Origin: CBDDFQ01 sp965227035
Lineage (GTDB): Bacteria; Pseudomonadota; Gammaproteobacteria; Burkholderiales; Burkholderiaceae_C
DNA length: 64,000 nt
Reading direction: 5' to 3'
Assembly: GCA_965227035.1 (NCBI GenBank)
Contig: OZ245724.1
Location: 992,001 to 1,056,000 of the forward strand
The notes beneath the pieces are model-generated. The model saw only the letters and a list, made by a program, of their open reading frames with translations. It was not told the origin of the DNA and ran no database searches. The translations under genes and the position numbers were made by a program. This document shows positions 1 to 9,272 of the stretch, piece after piece (the first letter of the stretch is position 1; each line of letters starts with the position of its first letter).

Positions 1-795
1 GGGCTCGAGCCACTTGGCTTTTCCGAATCTCGACTGGAACGTGACCAGGCAGTCGGTGGACGGGATCGATAGCGCGTCGGTGAGCAGCTTGCCGGTCTGC
101 ATGCATTGCTCGTAATACGGATCGCCCAGAGCGCGAGTGCGCTCCGGTACACCATGAAAGCTCATGACCAGCTTGTCTGGCGTGCCGTGTTTGGCCCAGT
201 ACGCGTGGGTCTTTGCAGCGAGCGATGCGATGTACCCGGGGTCCGACGGGAAGCTGTTCACGAATCGGAATTCGGGGATCACGCGAATCTTCTTGGCCCA
301 TTCGTAGATCGCGTCGAAACTGCTGGCGGTTGTGGTGCCCGAGTACTGCGGGTAGAGCGGAAGGATGACGATTCGCTGGATGCCCTGCGCCTTGAGCGCA
401 TCCAGCTGCGCCGAGGTGGACGGATTGCCGTAGCGCATGGCGTATCGAACGATGACGTTCTGGCCCCGCCGTTTCAGTGCGGCTTCCAGTTGCGTCGTCT
501 GACGCTCTGTTTGCACTTTCAGCGGAGATCCCTCTGGCGTCCAGACGGTTTTGTATTTGGCTGCAGACGCGCGCGGACGGATTCGAAGAATGATGCCGTG
601 AAGGATGGTTTTCCAGATGAACGGCGGGATCTCGACAACCCGTGGATCGCCCAGGAATTCCGCCAGGAAGCGCCTCACAGAAGAAGCGTCCGGCGCATCT
701 GGCGTGCCCAGATTGCACAGAAGGACGGCGGTATGGGGCGAGTCGGCAGTGCCGTTGTCGGCAGGGATGACCACAGGTTCGGGGCGAAAGCTCAT
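1..795 (-). CDS. hemH: Ferrochelatase, 3' end outside the window
   Basis: Ferrochelatase inserts ferrous iron into protoporphyrin IX in the last step of haem synthesis. The frame reads from an ATG at 795-793 to the window edge without a stop. It gives the first 265 residues of a protein usually about 360 long, so roughly the C-terminal quarter is missing. Family signs are the N-terminal LLCNLGTPDAP (residues 25-35), LPLYPQYSGTTT (146-157) and the active-site SFHGVPER (212-219) with the catalytic His at 214. A purine-rich AGGTGAG lies about 11 nt before the start. The gene diverges from the HAD phosphatase, leaving only 19 nt between the two start codons. The identification is firm; the truncation is only the window boundary. 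Confidence 0.93.
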   Translation of the reverse strand, partial: MSFRPEPVVIPADNGTADSPHTAVLLCNLGTPDAPDASSVRRFLAEFLGDPRVVEIPPFIWKTILHGIILRIRPRASAAKYKTVWTPEGSPLKVQTERQTTQLEAALKRRGQNVIVRYAMRYGNPSTSAQLDALKAQGIQRIVILPLYPQYSGTTTASSFDAIYEWAKKIRVIPEFRFVNSFPSDPGYIASLAAKTHAYWAKHGTPDKLVMSFHGVPERTRALGDPYYEQCMQTGKLLTDALSIPSTDCLVTFQSRFGKAKWLEP

Positions 796-814
796 GCGGT
801 ATTCTCACCTAATC

Positions 815-1528
815 ATGCTAGATATTTCGCGGGTGAAGGCCATCACCATAGACCTCGACGACACGCTATGGCCCGTCTGGCCGGTCATAGAGCGCGCCGA
901 GCGCATTTTGACGGAGTGGCTGGCACAGAAAGCCCCGGCCACTGCAGCGATGTTTTCGACGACTGCTTCGCTGCGCGGCGCGCGAATGTTCATCGAAGAA
1001 ACCCGTCCCGAATTGCGACACGATCTGAGCGCAATGCGTCGAGAGTCGATCAGGCACTGCCTGACCGAAGCGGGGGACGATCCCTCCCTCGCCGAAGCGG
1101 CATTCGACGTGTTCTTCGAGCAGCGTCATGTCGTGGAGCTGTTCGACGACGCTGCCGACGGACTCGCTCGCATGGCTGCCCGCTATCCGCTGGTGGCGTT
1201 GTCGAACGGGAATGCGAACATCACGACGATAGGAATCGGGCATCACTTCGCCGGGGCTGTGAGTGCCTACAAGTTCGGGATAGGCAAGCCGGATCGCCGG
1301 ATATTTCAGGCGGCGGCCACCGCAGCAGGCGTGGAGATGCATGACGTGCTGCACGTGGGCGACGACATGGAACTCGATGTGATCGGAGCGCTAGATGCGG
1401 GAATGCAGGCGGCGTGGATCGATCGGGATGAGCGCGAGTGGAGCCACGAGAAGGTGCCATCGGTAACCGTATCGAGCCTCGCGGATCTCTGCGACATCCT
1501 CAATTTGCCGGCGATTCCGATGAAGTGA
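815..1528 (+). CDS. HAD-IA family hydrolase (phosphatase)
   Basis: A haloacid dehalogenase superfamily phosphohydrolase of 237 residues. The nucleophile motif DLDDT is at residues 13-17, the Ser motif ALSNGN near 130, the Lys motif GIGKPDRRIF near 153 and the acidic HVGDDMELD near 178. An inserted helical cap lies between motifs one and two, as in subfamily I. I chose the ATG at 815 because it places the DxDxT motif at the usual distance from the N-terminus. A start at 794 in the same frame would overlap the hemH start codon. The substrate cannot be told from sequence; small phosphorylated metabolites are typical. The 3' end overlaps the end of hpnE by 29 nt. Confidence 0.88.
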   Translation: MLDISRVKAITIDLDDTLWPVWPVIERAERILTEWLAQKAPATAAMFSTTASLRGARMFIEETRPELRHDLSAMRRESIRHCLTEAGDDPSLAEAAFDVFFEQRHVVELFDDAADGLARMAARYPLVALSNGNANITTIGIGHHFAGAVSAYKFGIGKPDRRIFQAAATAAGVEMHDVLHVGDDMELDVIGALDAGMQAAWIDRDEREWSHEKVPSVTVSSLADLCDILNLPAIPMK

Positions 1529-2825
1529 ATTGGGCTCGGGCGAGCGCGCGTGCGGCTTGCACGCCGCTTCGAAGCGCTCCCTCCAGCGTTGCGGGATAGG
1601 GACCCTCGACGTAATCGCCGCAGGCTAAAACACGCGGCGCGATCAGCTGGGATGGACGAATCATTCCTGCCGTGCACGCGAATGTCGCGCGTTTTTCGGT
1701 CACGGTTTTCACCACTTCGAAATCGCGCATCTCCAGTTGCTCTGCAGCCTGCGCATTCACCTGCGATTCGATTTCGGCATTCGTGCCTTTGCTGGCGCTG
1801 ACCACGAACGAAATCATGCGCTCGGTGCCGATCAGGATTTGCCGGTCGAACACGTATTGAGCCGGACGCGATTCGGTCGACCGCAAGGCCAGCATCGGGA
1901 ACCTCAGACGCTTCTTGCTGGTGCCGTACACCGTGGTGATCGCCTCGTATTCGAGCGCCTTCGCCGCAGCCAGCCATTCCGGTGAGTCGATCCCCGATCT
2001 TTCGACGATGCGCGCCGATTCGGTGGCTGGAGTCGCGAGAAAAACGGCGTCGAAAATTTCACCCGACACGTTCCAGGACTCGCCGTCAGGCTCGATACGT
2101 TCCACGCGATCGCCGAATCGAATGGTGGCACCGCGGTTCGCAAGCCAGGTGATCGCCGCCGAGGGAAACAGCTCACCAAGATCTACGCGCGGCAGCAGGA
2201 GATCGCTGCTCGATTCGCCGGAGGAACTGTTCGCGAACAACGCGTCTTTCAGTACTCGCAGGAATACCTGAGCGCTTGCCGTCGCTATCGGCGTGTTCAG
2301 CGCGGCCACGCAAAGCGGCTCGATCAATTCATTGCACATTCTTTTCGTGAGAGGCGCACAGAGTTGCGCAACGGTCATCCGCTCGTCGCAGACGAAGTTC
2401 TGTTTTTTCCAGCGGGAGCCGGCCCGGATCAACGACCACTTGTCTTTTAGCGACCATCCGCGCGCAAACAGCAGTCCGCCTGCAATGTCGAAAGGGCGGG
2501 GCAGGTTGAGTGCCCGCATGCCCGACCCATCGGCAAATTCGAGAGTCAGGGGCATTCGAAGAAATGCGGCATCGGTCACGCCCACGTGGCGCATCAGACG
2601 CAAGGTTTCGCCATATGCACCCGAAAGAATGTGCTGGCCGTTGTCGAGCTTGAGCGAACCGTCTTCGTTGTCGCTTGCAAGGCGGCGCGCTCGTCCCCCC
2701 GCTATACGCGTTGCTTCGAACAAGGTGACTTTGTGCCCAAGATCGATGCACTCGATGGCAGCAGCCAGACCCGCCCATCCCGCACCGACGATCGCGATCC
2801 TGCGAGACGGCGTCGCGCTACCCAT
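1500..2825 (-). CDS. hpnE: Hydroxysqualene dehydroxylase HpnE
   Basis: FAD-dependent amine-oxidase-fold enzyme that reduces hydroxysqualene to squalene, the third step of the HpnC/HpnD/HpnE route from farnesyl diphosphate. The N-terminus carries the dinucleotide-binding motif IAIVGAGWAGLAAA followed by LFEA and GGRAR, typical of squalene-associated desaturase-like proteins. The length of 441 residues fits the family. The ATG at 2825-2823 overlaps the hpnD stop as TGATG, which implies translational coupling. An upstream in-frame start would lie inside hpnD. A C-terminal ACGDYVEGPYPATLEGALRSG segment is the usual second FAD-binding region. Squalene-hopene cyclase is not in the window. Confidence 0.9.
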   Translation of the reverse strand: MGSATPSRRIAIVGAGWAGLAAAIECIDLGHKVTLFEATRIAGGRARRLASDNEDGSLKLDNGQHILSGAYGETLRLMRHVGVTDAAFLRMPLTLEFADGSGMRALNLPRPFDIAGGLLFARGWSLKDKWSLIRAGSRWKKQNFVCDERMTVAQLCAPLTKRMCNELIEPLCVAALNTPIATASAQVFLRVLKDALFANSSSGESSSDLLLPRVDLGELFPSAAITWLANRGATIRFGDRVERIEPDGESWNVSGEIFDAVFLATPATESARIVERSGIDSPEWLAAAKALEYEAITTVYGTSKKRLRFPMLALRSTESRPAQYVFDRQILIGTERMISFVVSASKGTNAEIESQVNAQAAEQLEMRDFEVVKTVTEKRATFACTAGMIRPSQLIAPRVLACGDYVEGPYPATLEGALRSGVQAARALARAQFTSSESPAN

Positions 2826-3664
2826 CAGACCCGGCCGAGTGCCTGAACTTTCCAGGCGAGCCACAGCTTGCGAATCGGCGTGAGGCTGACCCGTTGATGA
2901 AGCACCTGAAAGTTGTCGCGCTCGATTTCACGAAGCAGCGTGCGGTAGATGCTCGCCATCATCAAACCCGGCTTTTGTGCGCGCCTGTCCTGTGGCGGCA
3001 AGAGTGCGAGGGCTTCGTCGTACAGGGCATGGGCCCGGGCCGCCTGGAATTTCATGAGGGCCGTGAATCGATCCGAATACTTGCCGTTCAGCAGTTCATG
3101 CGCTTTCACATCGAACTGCTGGAGTTCGTCGACCGGCAGATAGATCCGGTCGCGGCGCGCGTCTTCGCCGACGTCGCGAATGATGTTCGTCAACTGAAAC
3201 GCGAGGCCCAGCTTGTGGGCGTATTCGGTGGTCTGCGCCGTGGTTTGCCCGAAAATTTTTGCGGCCACCTCACCCACGACACCGGCCACAAGATGGCAGT
3301 ACTCGCGAAGCGAAATGAAATCGAGATATCGGGTTTGTGTGAGGTCCATCTCGCAGCCGCGAATGACCGAGTGAAGGTGATGTTCTTCGATTCCGAAAGC
3401 GGCAGTACAGGGCATCAACGCCTGCATCACGGGGTGACTCGGATTGCCGGCAAACGATTTCGATACTTCGGTCTGCCACCACGCGAGCTTGGTTCGAGCC
3501 ACGTTGGGATCACTCACCTCATCGACGACATCGTCGACTTCGCGGCAGAAAGCGTAGAACGCCGTGATCGCGGCGCGGCGAGGAGGGGGAAGAAATAGGA
3601 AAGCGTAATAGAAACTGCTGCCCGATGCGGCAGCTTTCTGCTGGACGTACTGCTCTGGAGTCAT
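2825..3664 (-). CDS. hpnD: Presqualene diphosphate synthase HpnD
   Basis: Class I trans-isoprenyl diphosphate synthase of 279 residues that condenses two farnesyl diphosphates to presqualene diphosphate. Both Mg-binding aspartate clusters are visible: DDVVDE at residues 44-49 and NIIRDVGEDARRDRIYLP at 160-177. It is the second gene of hpnC-hpnD-hpnE, 23 nt after hpnC and overlapping hpnE by 1 nt. The motif set is also shared with phytoene synthases. The neighbouring HpnC and HpnE paralogues and the absence of carotenoid genes favour the squalene assignment. Confidence 0.9.
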   Translation of the reverse strand: MTPEQYVQQKAAASGSSFYYAFLFLPPPRRAAITAFYAFCREVDDVVDEVSDPNVARTKLAWWQTEVSKSFAGNPSHPVMQALMPCTAAFGIEEHHLHSVIRGCEMDLTQTRYLDFISLREYCHLVAGVVGEVAAKIFGQTTAQTTEYAHKLGLAFQLTNIIRDVGEDARRDRIYLPVDELQQFDVKAHELLNGKYSDRFTALMKFQAARAHALYDEALALLPPQDRRAQKPGLMMASIYRTLLREIERDNFQVLHQRVSLTPIRKLWLAWKVQALGRV

Positions 3665-3687
3665 GGCCCGATTGTTACATCACAGCG

Positions 3688-4551
3688 CTACATCCTGACC
3701 GCATTCAGGAAGATCGGGATCGCATCCGAAACCCCAATGGCGGGGCGTCGGTTCAGCGTGTCGAAGTTCATCAGTTCGATCCGACGAAGGATTCGCAATC
3801 CGCCCTGGACCACGAATCGAAGCTCCCAGCCGGCTCGACCAGGGACGCGTCGGGCGAGTGACGCCCCCGAATGCATGAGCGATTTTGCCCAGACGACTTC
3901 ATCGGCAATCAGAGCCCTGACCGCGCTCGTGTCGCTGGCGCGCAAGGATCGACCATCCGCAATCCCGTGTTTGCGGCAATCCTCGTCGGGCAGGTAAAAG
4001 CGTTTGCGCGGCAGATCCACGCTCACGTCCTGCCAGAAGTTGATCAGCTGGAGGGCGCTGCAAATGTCGTCGCTTTGTGCAAGCGAATGGTCGTCGGTCA
4101 CGCCATAAAGATGCAGCAGTAGTCGGCCTACCGGATTGGCAGATTTGGAGCAGTAATCCAGCAGTTCTTCGCGAGTCGCGTATCCCTCGCCGTCGCGGGT
4201 TTTTCGGACATCCTGCTCGAAGGCGTTGAGCAGCGCGTGAAGCAACTCGCCCGGAAGCTTGAATTGGGCGACAGCTTTGGAGAGACCGTCGAACACGCCA
4301 TGCCACCTCACCGAAAACGCTTCGCCGTTCAACACCGCGATCAGATCGGCGCGGTAGTCGGCCAGATCCATCAGCCTGAGATCTGCCGGCGCGGTGCCCT
4401 CGTCGGCAATGTCGTCCGCCGTTCGGGCGAACCAGTAGATGGCGGCGATGGGCGGTCGTAGCGCGGGCGGGCAGAGCACCGAGGCCACGGGAAAGTTCTC
4501 GTAATGGTTGACGCTGGCGATTTGATTCACTCGGCAATTGTCGCTTGACAC
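3688..4551 (-). CDS. hpnC: Hydroxysqualene synthase HpnC
   Basis: Squalene/phytoene synthase-fold enzyme of 287 residues that converts presqualene diphosphate to hydroxysqualene. It has DDIADE at residues 46-51 and NFWQDVSVDLPRKRFYLP at 171-188, a pattern typical of HpnC. The start is taken as GTG at 4551-4549, preceded by a strong Shine-Dalgarno-like AGGGGAAGG about 8 nt upstream. A second GTG seven codons downstream is possible. It is the first gene of the squalene operon and diverges from the RND efflux genes. A TetR-type palindrome lies only 22 nt before its start, so both directions may share control. Confidence 0.9.
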   Translation of the reverse strand: MSSDNCRVNQIASVNHYENFPVASVLCPPALRPPIAAIYWFARTADDIADEGTAPADLRLMDLADYRADLIAVLNGEAFSVRWHGVFDGLSKAVAQFKLPGELLHALLNAFEQDVRKTRDGEGYATREELLDYCSKSANPVGRLLLHLYGVTDDHSLAQSDDICSALQLINFWQDVSVDLPRKRFYLPDEDCRKHGIADGRSLRASDTSAVRALIADEVVWAKSLMHSGASLARRVPGRAGWELRFVVQGGLRILRRIELMNFDTLNRRPAIGVSDAIPIFLNAVRM

Positions 4552-4593
4552 ATTTTTGGCCTTCCCCTAGATTACTAACCGATTAGTCAGTAA
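4545..4593 (+). promoter_or_regulatory. Sigma-70 promoter with TetR-type operator for the RND efflux genes
   Basis: A perfect -35 TTGACA (4545-4550), a 17-nt spacer and a -10-like TAGATT (4568-4573) are followed at once by the palindrome ACTAA ccga TTAGT (4574-4587). The palindrome sits inside a longer imperfect repeat, TTACT...AGTAA (4572-4593). A repressor bound here would cover the transcription start. The palindrome also lies where an hpnC promoter on the other strand would be expected. TetR-family regulators commonly bind such sites in front of RND pumps, but no TetR gene is present in the window. The motif is seen directly; the regulator class is inference. Confidence 0.6.
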
Positions 4594-4673
4594 ATGCGCG
4601 TTTGCCATGTTTTCTGCGCAGGTTGGCTATCTGTTCCGTCAGTTTTCTCGTCCTATCCAGCCGATTGCCTCCG

Positions 4674-5834
4674 ATGCCCAATCCACGCCTTACCCTCAGA
4701 TCGCTGGCCACTTCCGCCTCCGTGTTTGCGCCCTTGATTGCTGCTGCATTGCTGATGGGTTGTTCGAAAACGGCACCGCCCGAAGAGCCGGTTCGTGCAG
4801 TCAAGACGATCACCATCGGCGCAGATTCGGTGTCTTACGAGCACGAATACGCCGCCGAAATCAAACCTCGAATCGAGAGTCGACTCGGTTTTCGGGTCGC
4901 TGGCAAATTGAATCGTCGCGCGGTGGAAGTCGGTCAGCACGTGAACGCGGGACAGCTCATCGGCGAACTCGATCCCACCGATTTCGTGCTGGGTGCGCAA
5001 GCTTCCAAAGCGCAAGTGGCTGCGGCCTTGACCAATCGCGATCTGGCCGCCGCAGACCTGAAGCGCTATCAGGGGCTGCGCGATCAGAACTTCGTGAGCA
5101 GTGCGGAAATCGAGCGTCGCGACGCGACGTTGCAGGCCGCTCAAGCGAGCCTCGACCAGGCGCAGTCGCAATCGAATGCGCAGGGAAACCAGACCGCGTA
5201 CACCCGGTTGGTGGCGGCCGCTCCCGGCGTGATCACGTCGGTGGAAGCCGAACCCGGTCAGGTACTTGCCGCCGGTACGCCGCTGGTTCGAATCGCACTC
5301 GACGGCCCGCGCGACGCTGTGTTCTCGGTGCCTGAAGACAAGGTGGCGCAGATCAAGCTCGGATCGCCGGTGAAGATTCGCGTATGGGCCGAGGACCGCG
5401 ATACCACCGGCACGGTTCGCGAAATCGCAGCGAGCGCCGATCCGCTGACCCGCACCTTTGCCGTAAAGGTCGCGCTGCCCGACAAGGAAGCGTTGGCGCT
5501 CGGATCCACCGTGTACGCCAAGCCCGAATCGCTGGAAACAGCTGGCGCGAAGATCATCAAGTTGCCGACGAGCGCACTTCGCCAGGAAAACAATGCCTCG
5601 GCAGTTTGGGTGGTCGACAAGAAGACGATGACGATTCGTTCGCAGCCGGTGGTCGTGCCGACCGCCGATGGCAACGATGCTGTCATCGCGAGCGGTCTCG
5701 AGCCGGGAATGACGGTAGTCGTGGCCGGCGTTCATGTGCTGCAGGCCGGCCAGAAGGTGACGCTGTATCAGCCGCCGGCATCGTCAACGGCAACGGCCGC
5801 GTCGTCCGCAGCGGCATCATCCAGCGCACGTTGA
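4674..5834 (+). CDS. RND efflux periplasmic adaptor (membrane fusion lipoprotein)
   Basis: Periplasmic adaptor of a tripartite RND pump, linking the inner-membrane transporter to an outer-membrane channel. The ATG at 4674 gives a lipoprotein signal peptide ending in LLMGC with lipidated Cys30. In-frame non-ATG starts from 4602 add residues without signal character. HlyD-type features follow: a barrel-sandwich hybrid strand around GFRVAGKLNRRAVEVGQHV, an alpha-hairpin of about 80 residues rich in Ala and Gln, then beta-barrel and membrane-proximal domains. The C-terminal tail is low-complexity Ala/Ser. The transporter gene follows after 7 nt. It resembles MexJ/TriA-type adaptors. No outer-membrane factor gene is nearby. 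Confidence 0.9.
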   Translation: MPNPRLTLRSLATSASVFAPLIAAALLMGCSKTAPPEEPVRAVKTITIGADSVSYEHEYAAEIKPRIESRLGFRVAGKLNRRAVEVGQHVNAGQLIGELDPTDFVLGAQASKAQVAAALTNRDLAAADLKRYQGLRDQNFVSSAEIERRDATLQAAQASLDQAQSQSNAQGNQTAYTRLVAAAPGVITSVEAEPGQVLAAGTPLVRIALDGPRDAVFSVPEDKVAQIKLGSPVKIRVWAEDRDTTGTVREIAASADPLTRTFAVKVALPDKEALALGSTVYAKPESLETAGAKIIKLPTSALRQENNASAVWVVDKKTMTIRSQPVVVPTADGNDAVIASGLEPGMTVVVAGVHVLQAGQKVTLYQPPASSTATAASSAAASSSAR

Positions 5835-5841
5835 GGCGAAC

Positions 5842-8800
5842 ATGACTTCGCCAACAACTGACAAGCCGACTCGCGCCGAGCCCGGCTCCGGCTTCAATCT
5901 TTCCCGCTGGGCGCTTGATCATCCCGCGCTTACCCGATACCTGCTGATCGTCCTGATCCTTCTGGGATTCGCCGCGTACTTTCAACTCGGACAAGACGAG
6001 GATCCGCCATTCACTTTCCGTGTGATGGTGGTGCGCACCTTCTGGCCGGGCGCGACCGCGCAGCAAGTGGCCGAACAGGTGACCGACAAAATAGAACGCA
6101 CGCTTCAGGATGTGCCATTCGCAGACCGGATTCGCAGTTATTCGAAACCCGGCGAATCGCTCGTGTTTCTGGAACTGAAAGACTCGTCAAAACCGTCAGA
6201 AGTGCCGAACAGCTGGTACACGGTGCGCAAGAAGGTGGGCGACATGCGCAACACCTTGCCCAGCGGCATTCAGGGCCCGTTCTTCAACGACGATTTCGGC
6301 GATGTTTACGGCGTGATCTACGCGCTGGAGGCAGACGGATTCAGCAATGCAGAGCTCAAGACATTCGCGGACAGCGTGCGCCAGCAGTTGCTGCGCGCGC
6401 CCAACGTCGGCAAGGTCGATCTGTTCGGCGTGCAAGACGAGAAATTCTTCGTCGAGATTTCGCAGCGTCGCCTCGCGCAACTCGGACTCGATCTGAACGC
6501 GGTCCTCGCACAACTCGGTCAGCAGAACGCCATCGAAAGCGCAGGCGCAGTACAGACGCCAGTCGATGCGGTGCAGGTTCGGGTGCAAGGTCAGTTCAAT
6601 GCAATCGAAGACCTGAAAGCAATGCCGATTCGCGCCTCATCCGGATCGCAGATTCGTCTGGGTGACATCGCGGAAATCACACGCGGCTACATCGATCCGC
6701 CCTCGGTGAAGGTGCGATACCAGGGCAAGGATGTGATCGCGATCGGCGTGTCGATGGTGAAGGGCGGCGACATCATTGCGCTCGGCAAATCGATCGACGC
6801 GACATCGAAAAATATTCAGGCTGCGTTGCCGGCCGGCATCACGCTGGTGCAGTTGCAGGATCAACCGAAATCGGTGGCCTTGTCGGTGAATGAATTCATC
6901 GGCGTATTGATCGAAGCCGTCGTCATCGTGCTTGCTGTGAGTTTCATCGCGCTCGGTTTTCACACTCGACCCGGACAACAGAAATGGTGGCGTCGGTACT
7001 ACCTCGACGTCCGCCCAGGGCTAGTCGTCGGCATCACGATTCCGCTGGTGCTGGCCGTCACGTTCCTCGGCATGTGGTACTGGAATATCGGACTGCACAA
7101 AATCTCGCTCGGCTCTTTGATCATTGCGCTCGGATTGCTGGTCGACGACGCGATCATTGCCGTCGAGATGATGGTGCGCAAACTGGAAGAGGGCTACGAC
7201 AAGGTTCGCGCCGCCACGTTCGCGTACGAAATCACGGCCATGCCGATGCTCACCGGAACGCTGATCACGGCAGCCGGATTCTTGCCGATCGGCATCGCGA
7301 AATCGGTCACCGGCGAATACACCTTCGCGATTTTCGCGGTGACGGTGATTGCGCTGGTTTTGAGCTGGCTGGTGTCTGTTTATTTCGTGCCATACCTTGG
7401 CACGCTGATCCTCAAGGCACCTGAGCATGTTCACGCCCGCGACCATGCCGAATCGGATCAGCCGCACGAGCTTTTCGACAGCGGCTTCTACAACCGTTTC
7501 CGGGCGACAGTCGACTGGTGTATCGAACATCGCTGGATCACGATTGCCGCGACGCTGATGATTTTTGCGCTCGGCATCGTCGGCATGGGCAAGGTGCAGC
7601 AGCAGTTCTTCCCCGACTCTGTTCGTCCCGAAGTGCTGGTCGATGTGTGGTTGCCGGAGGGCACCTCGTTCGCGTCGACCGAGGAAGTGACCAAGCGCAT
7701 CGAGAAAAATCTGATGGCGCAAAACGGTGTCGAGAGCGTGAGCGAATGGATAGGCTCCGGCGTGCCGCGTTTTTATCTGCCGATGGATCAGATTTTTCCG
7801 CAGACCAACGTGTCGCAGTTCATCGTCATCGCGAAAGATTTGAAATTGCGCGAGACCCTTCGCAAGGAATTGCCGGACGCGCTCGCCAAAGAATTTCCCG
7901 AAGTTCGAACGCGAGTGAAGCTGCTTCCCAACGGACCGCCGGTCGCGTATCCGGTGCAGTTCCGAGTCATCGGACCGGATCCCGCGCTGCTGCGAACGCA
8001 TGCCGACGAAGTGAAGCGAGCCATGCAGGGCAACACGAACATGCGCGGTGTGAACGACAACTGGAACGAATCGATCAAGATCATTCGCCTCGAAGTCGAT
8101 CAGGCGAAAGCGCGCGCGCTCGGCGTGACCAGCCAGTCGATCGCGCAGGCGTCGCGAACCATGCTCGCTGGAACGACCATCGGCCAATTCCGCGAAGGCG
8201 ATAAATCGATCGACATCGTGATGCGTCAGCCCTTCGAGGAGCGCGCACTCATCAGCGATATCGGCAATGCCTATTTGCCCACCGCTTCAGGCAAAGCGAT
8301 TCCGCTCACGCAGATCGCCAAGCCGGTTTTCTCGTGGGAGCCGGGCGTGATGTGGCGCCAGAACCGCGACTACGCAATCACCGTTCAAGGCGACATCGTC
8401 GAAGGCCTTCAGGGTGCGACGGTGACCGACCAGTTGCTGCCGGCGCTGCGCGAGATGGAGGCGAAGTGGCATCAGGCGGGGCACACCGATTACCGGATCG
8501 AAGTGGCCGGCGCTGTCGAAGAAAGCAGCAAGGGCTCATCGTCCATCGCGGCCGGCTTGCCGATCATGCTGTTCATCACTTTCACGCTGTTGATGCTTCA
8601 GCTGCAAAGCTTCAGCCGCGCCGTGCTCGTTTTCCTCACCGGCCCACTCGGAATCGCGGGAGTGGCTGGCGCGCTGTTGTTATTGGGGCGGCCGTTCGGC
8701 TTCGTCGCGCTGCTGGGCGTCATCGCGCTCATGGGCATGATCCAACGCAATTCGGTGATCCTGATCGACCAGATCGAGCAGGACAGGGCGCGCGGCGTGC

Positions 8801-9045
8801 CCACCTGGGACGCGATTCGTGAATCGGCAGTCCGACGCCTGCGCCCGATCGTGCTGACGGCCGCCGCCGCGGTGCTCGCGATGATTCCTCTGTCGCGCAG
8901 CACTTTCTGGGGTCCGATGGCGGTGGCCATCATGGGAGGACTGGTCGTCGCGACCGTCTTGACGCTGCTCGCGCTGCCTGCGATGTACGCGGCGTGGTTT
9001 CGTGTCCGGAAACCTGAGGTTCGGACAGCGGTTGCCAACCGTTAG
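5842..9045 (+). CDS. RND efflux transporter, inner-membrane permease (MexK/TriC-like)
   Basis: Proton-driven resistance-nodulation-division transporter of 1067 residues, the usual size. The N-terminus has a membrane helix followed by DEDPPFTFRVMVVRTFWPGA and SYSKPGES, a signature I associate with the MexK/TriC branch of hydrophobe/amphiphile exporters rather than AcrB. TM4 carries the proton-relay acidic pair in LGLLVDDAIIAVEMMVRKLE. Two homologous halves are visible, with a second helix bundle from about residue 890. The gene starts 7 nt after the adaptor and shares its promoter. Substrates cannot be read from sequence; relatives export biocides such as triclosan and some antibiotics. Confidence 0.93.
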   Translation: MTSPTTDKPTRAEPGSGFNLSRWALDHPALTRYLLIVLILLGFAAYFQLGQDEDPPFTFRVMVVRTFWPGATAQQVAEQVTDKIERTLQDVPFADRIRSYSKPGESLVFLELKDSSKPSEVPNSWYTVRKKVGDMRNTLPSGIQGPFFNDDFGDVYGVIYALEADGFSNAELKTFADSVRQQLLRAPNVGKVDLFGVQDEKFFVEISQRRLAQLGLDLNAVLAQLGQQNAIESAGAVQTPVDAVQVRVQGQFNAIEDLKAMPIRASSGSQIRLGDIAEITRGYIDPPSVKVRYQGKDVIAIGVSMVKGGDIIALGKSIDATSKNIQAALPAGITLVQLQDQPKSVALSVNEFIGVLIEAVVIVLAVSFIALGFHTRPGQQKWWRRYYLDVRPGLVVGITIPLVLAVTFLGMWYWNIGLHKISLGSLIIALGLLVDDAIIAVEMMVRKLEEGYDKVRAATFAYEITAMPMLTGTLITAAGFLPIGIAKSVTGEYTFAIFAVTVIALVLSWLVSVYFVPYLGTLILKAPEHVHARDHAESDQPHELFDSGFYNRFRATVDWCIEHRWITIAATLMIFALGIVGMGKVQQQFFPDSVRPEVLVDVWLPEGTSFASTEEVTKRIEKNLMAQNGVESVSEWIGSGVPRFYLPMDQIFPQTNVSQFIVIAKDLKLRETLRKELPDALAKEFPEVRTRVKLLPNGPPVAYPVQFRVIGPDPALLRTHADEVKRAMQGNTNMRGVNDNWNESIKIIRLEVDQAKARALGVTSQSIAQASRTMLAGTTIGQFREGDKSIDIVMRQPFEERALISDIGNAYLPTASGKAIPLTQIAKPVFSWEPGVMWRQNRDYAITVQGDIVEGLQGATVTDQLLPALREMEAKWHQAGHTDYRIEVAGAVEESSKGSSSIAAGLPIMLFITFTLLMLQLQSFSRAVLVFLTGPLGIAGVAGALLLLGRPFGFVALLGVIALMGMIQRNSVILIDQIEQDRARGVPTWDAIRESAVRRLRPIVLTAAAAVLAMIPLSRSTFWGPMAVAIMGGLVVATVLTLLALPAMYAAWFRVRKPEVRTAVANR

Positions 9046-9153
9046 AATCTAGGGCTTACCAATTTCTGGCGTCAAAAGTGTGGTTTGGGCGTTTTAGTTG
9101 CAAACCCCATTTCTGACGTCTTTCGTTTTCTCGGTTTTTTCCGGATTTGAGTC

Positions 9154-9240
9154 GCGCGGGTGGCGAAATTGGTAGACGCACCAGGTTTAGGTCCTGACGC
9201 CAGCAATGGTGTGGGGGTTCGAGTCCCCCCCCGCGCACCA
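9154..9240 (+). tRNA. tRNA-Leu (anticodon UAG)
   Basis: A complete class II tRNA of 87 nt including an encoded CCA. The acceptor GCGCGGG (9154-9160) pairs with CCCGCGC (9230-9236). The anticodon TAG is at 9188-9190 in the loop TTTAGGT, and the T-loop GTTCGAGTC is intact. The first pair of the anticodon stem is a C-A mismatch (9181/9197). The gene lies 108 nt after the RND permease and 32 nt before tig, so a transcript may run into tig. Confidence 0.96.
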
Positions 9241-9272
9241 ACTTTTTAATGTTTCTTTTTTAGGGGTGATCA

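Noticed and set aside
106..1344. A 412-codon plus-strand frame across hemH and the HAD gene
   Set aside because: It runs antisense to hemH and out of frame with the HAD phosphatase. The protein is Arg/His-rich and unlike any family.
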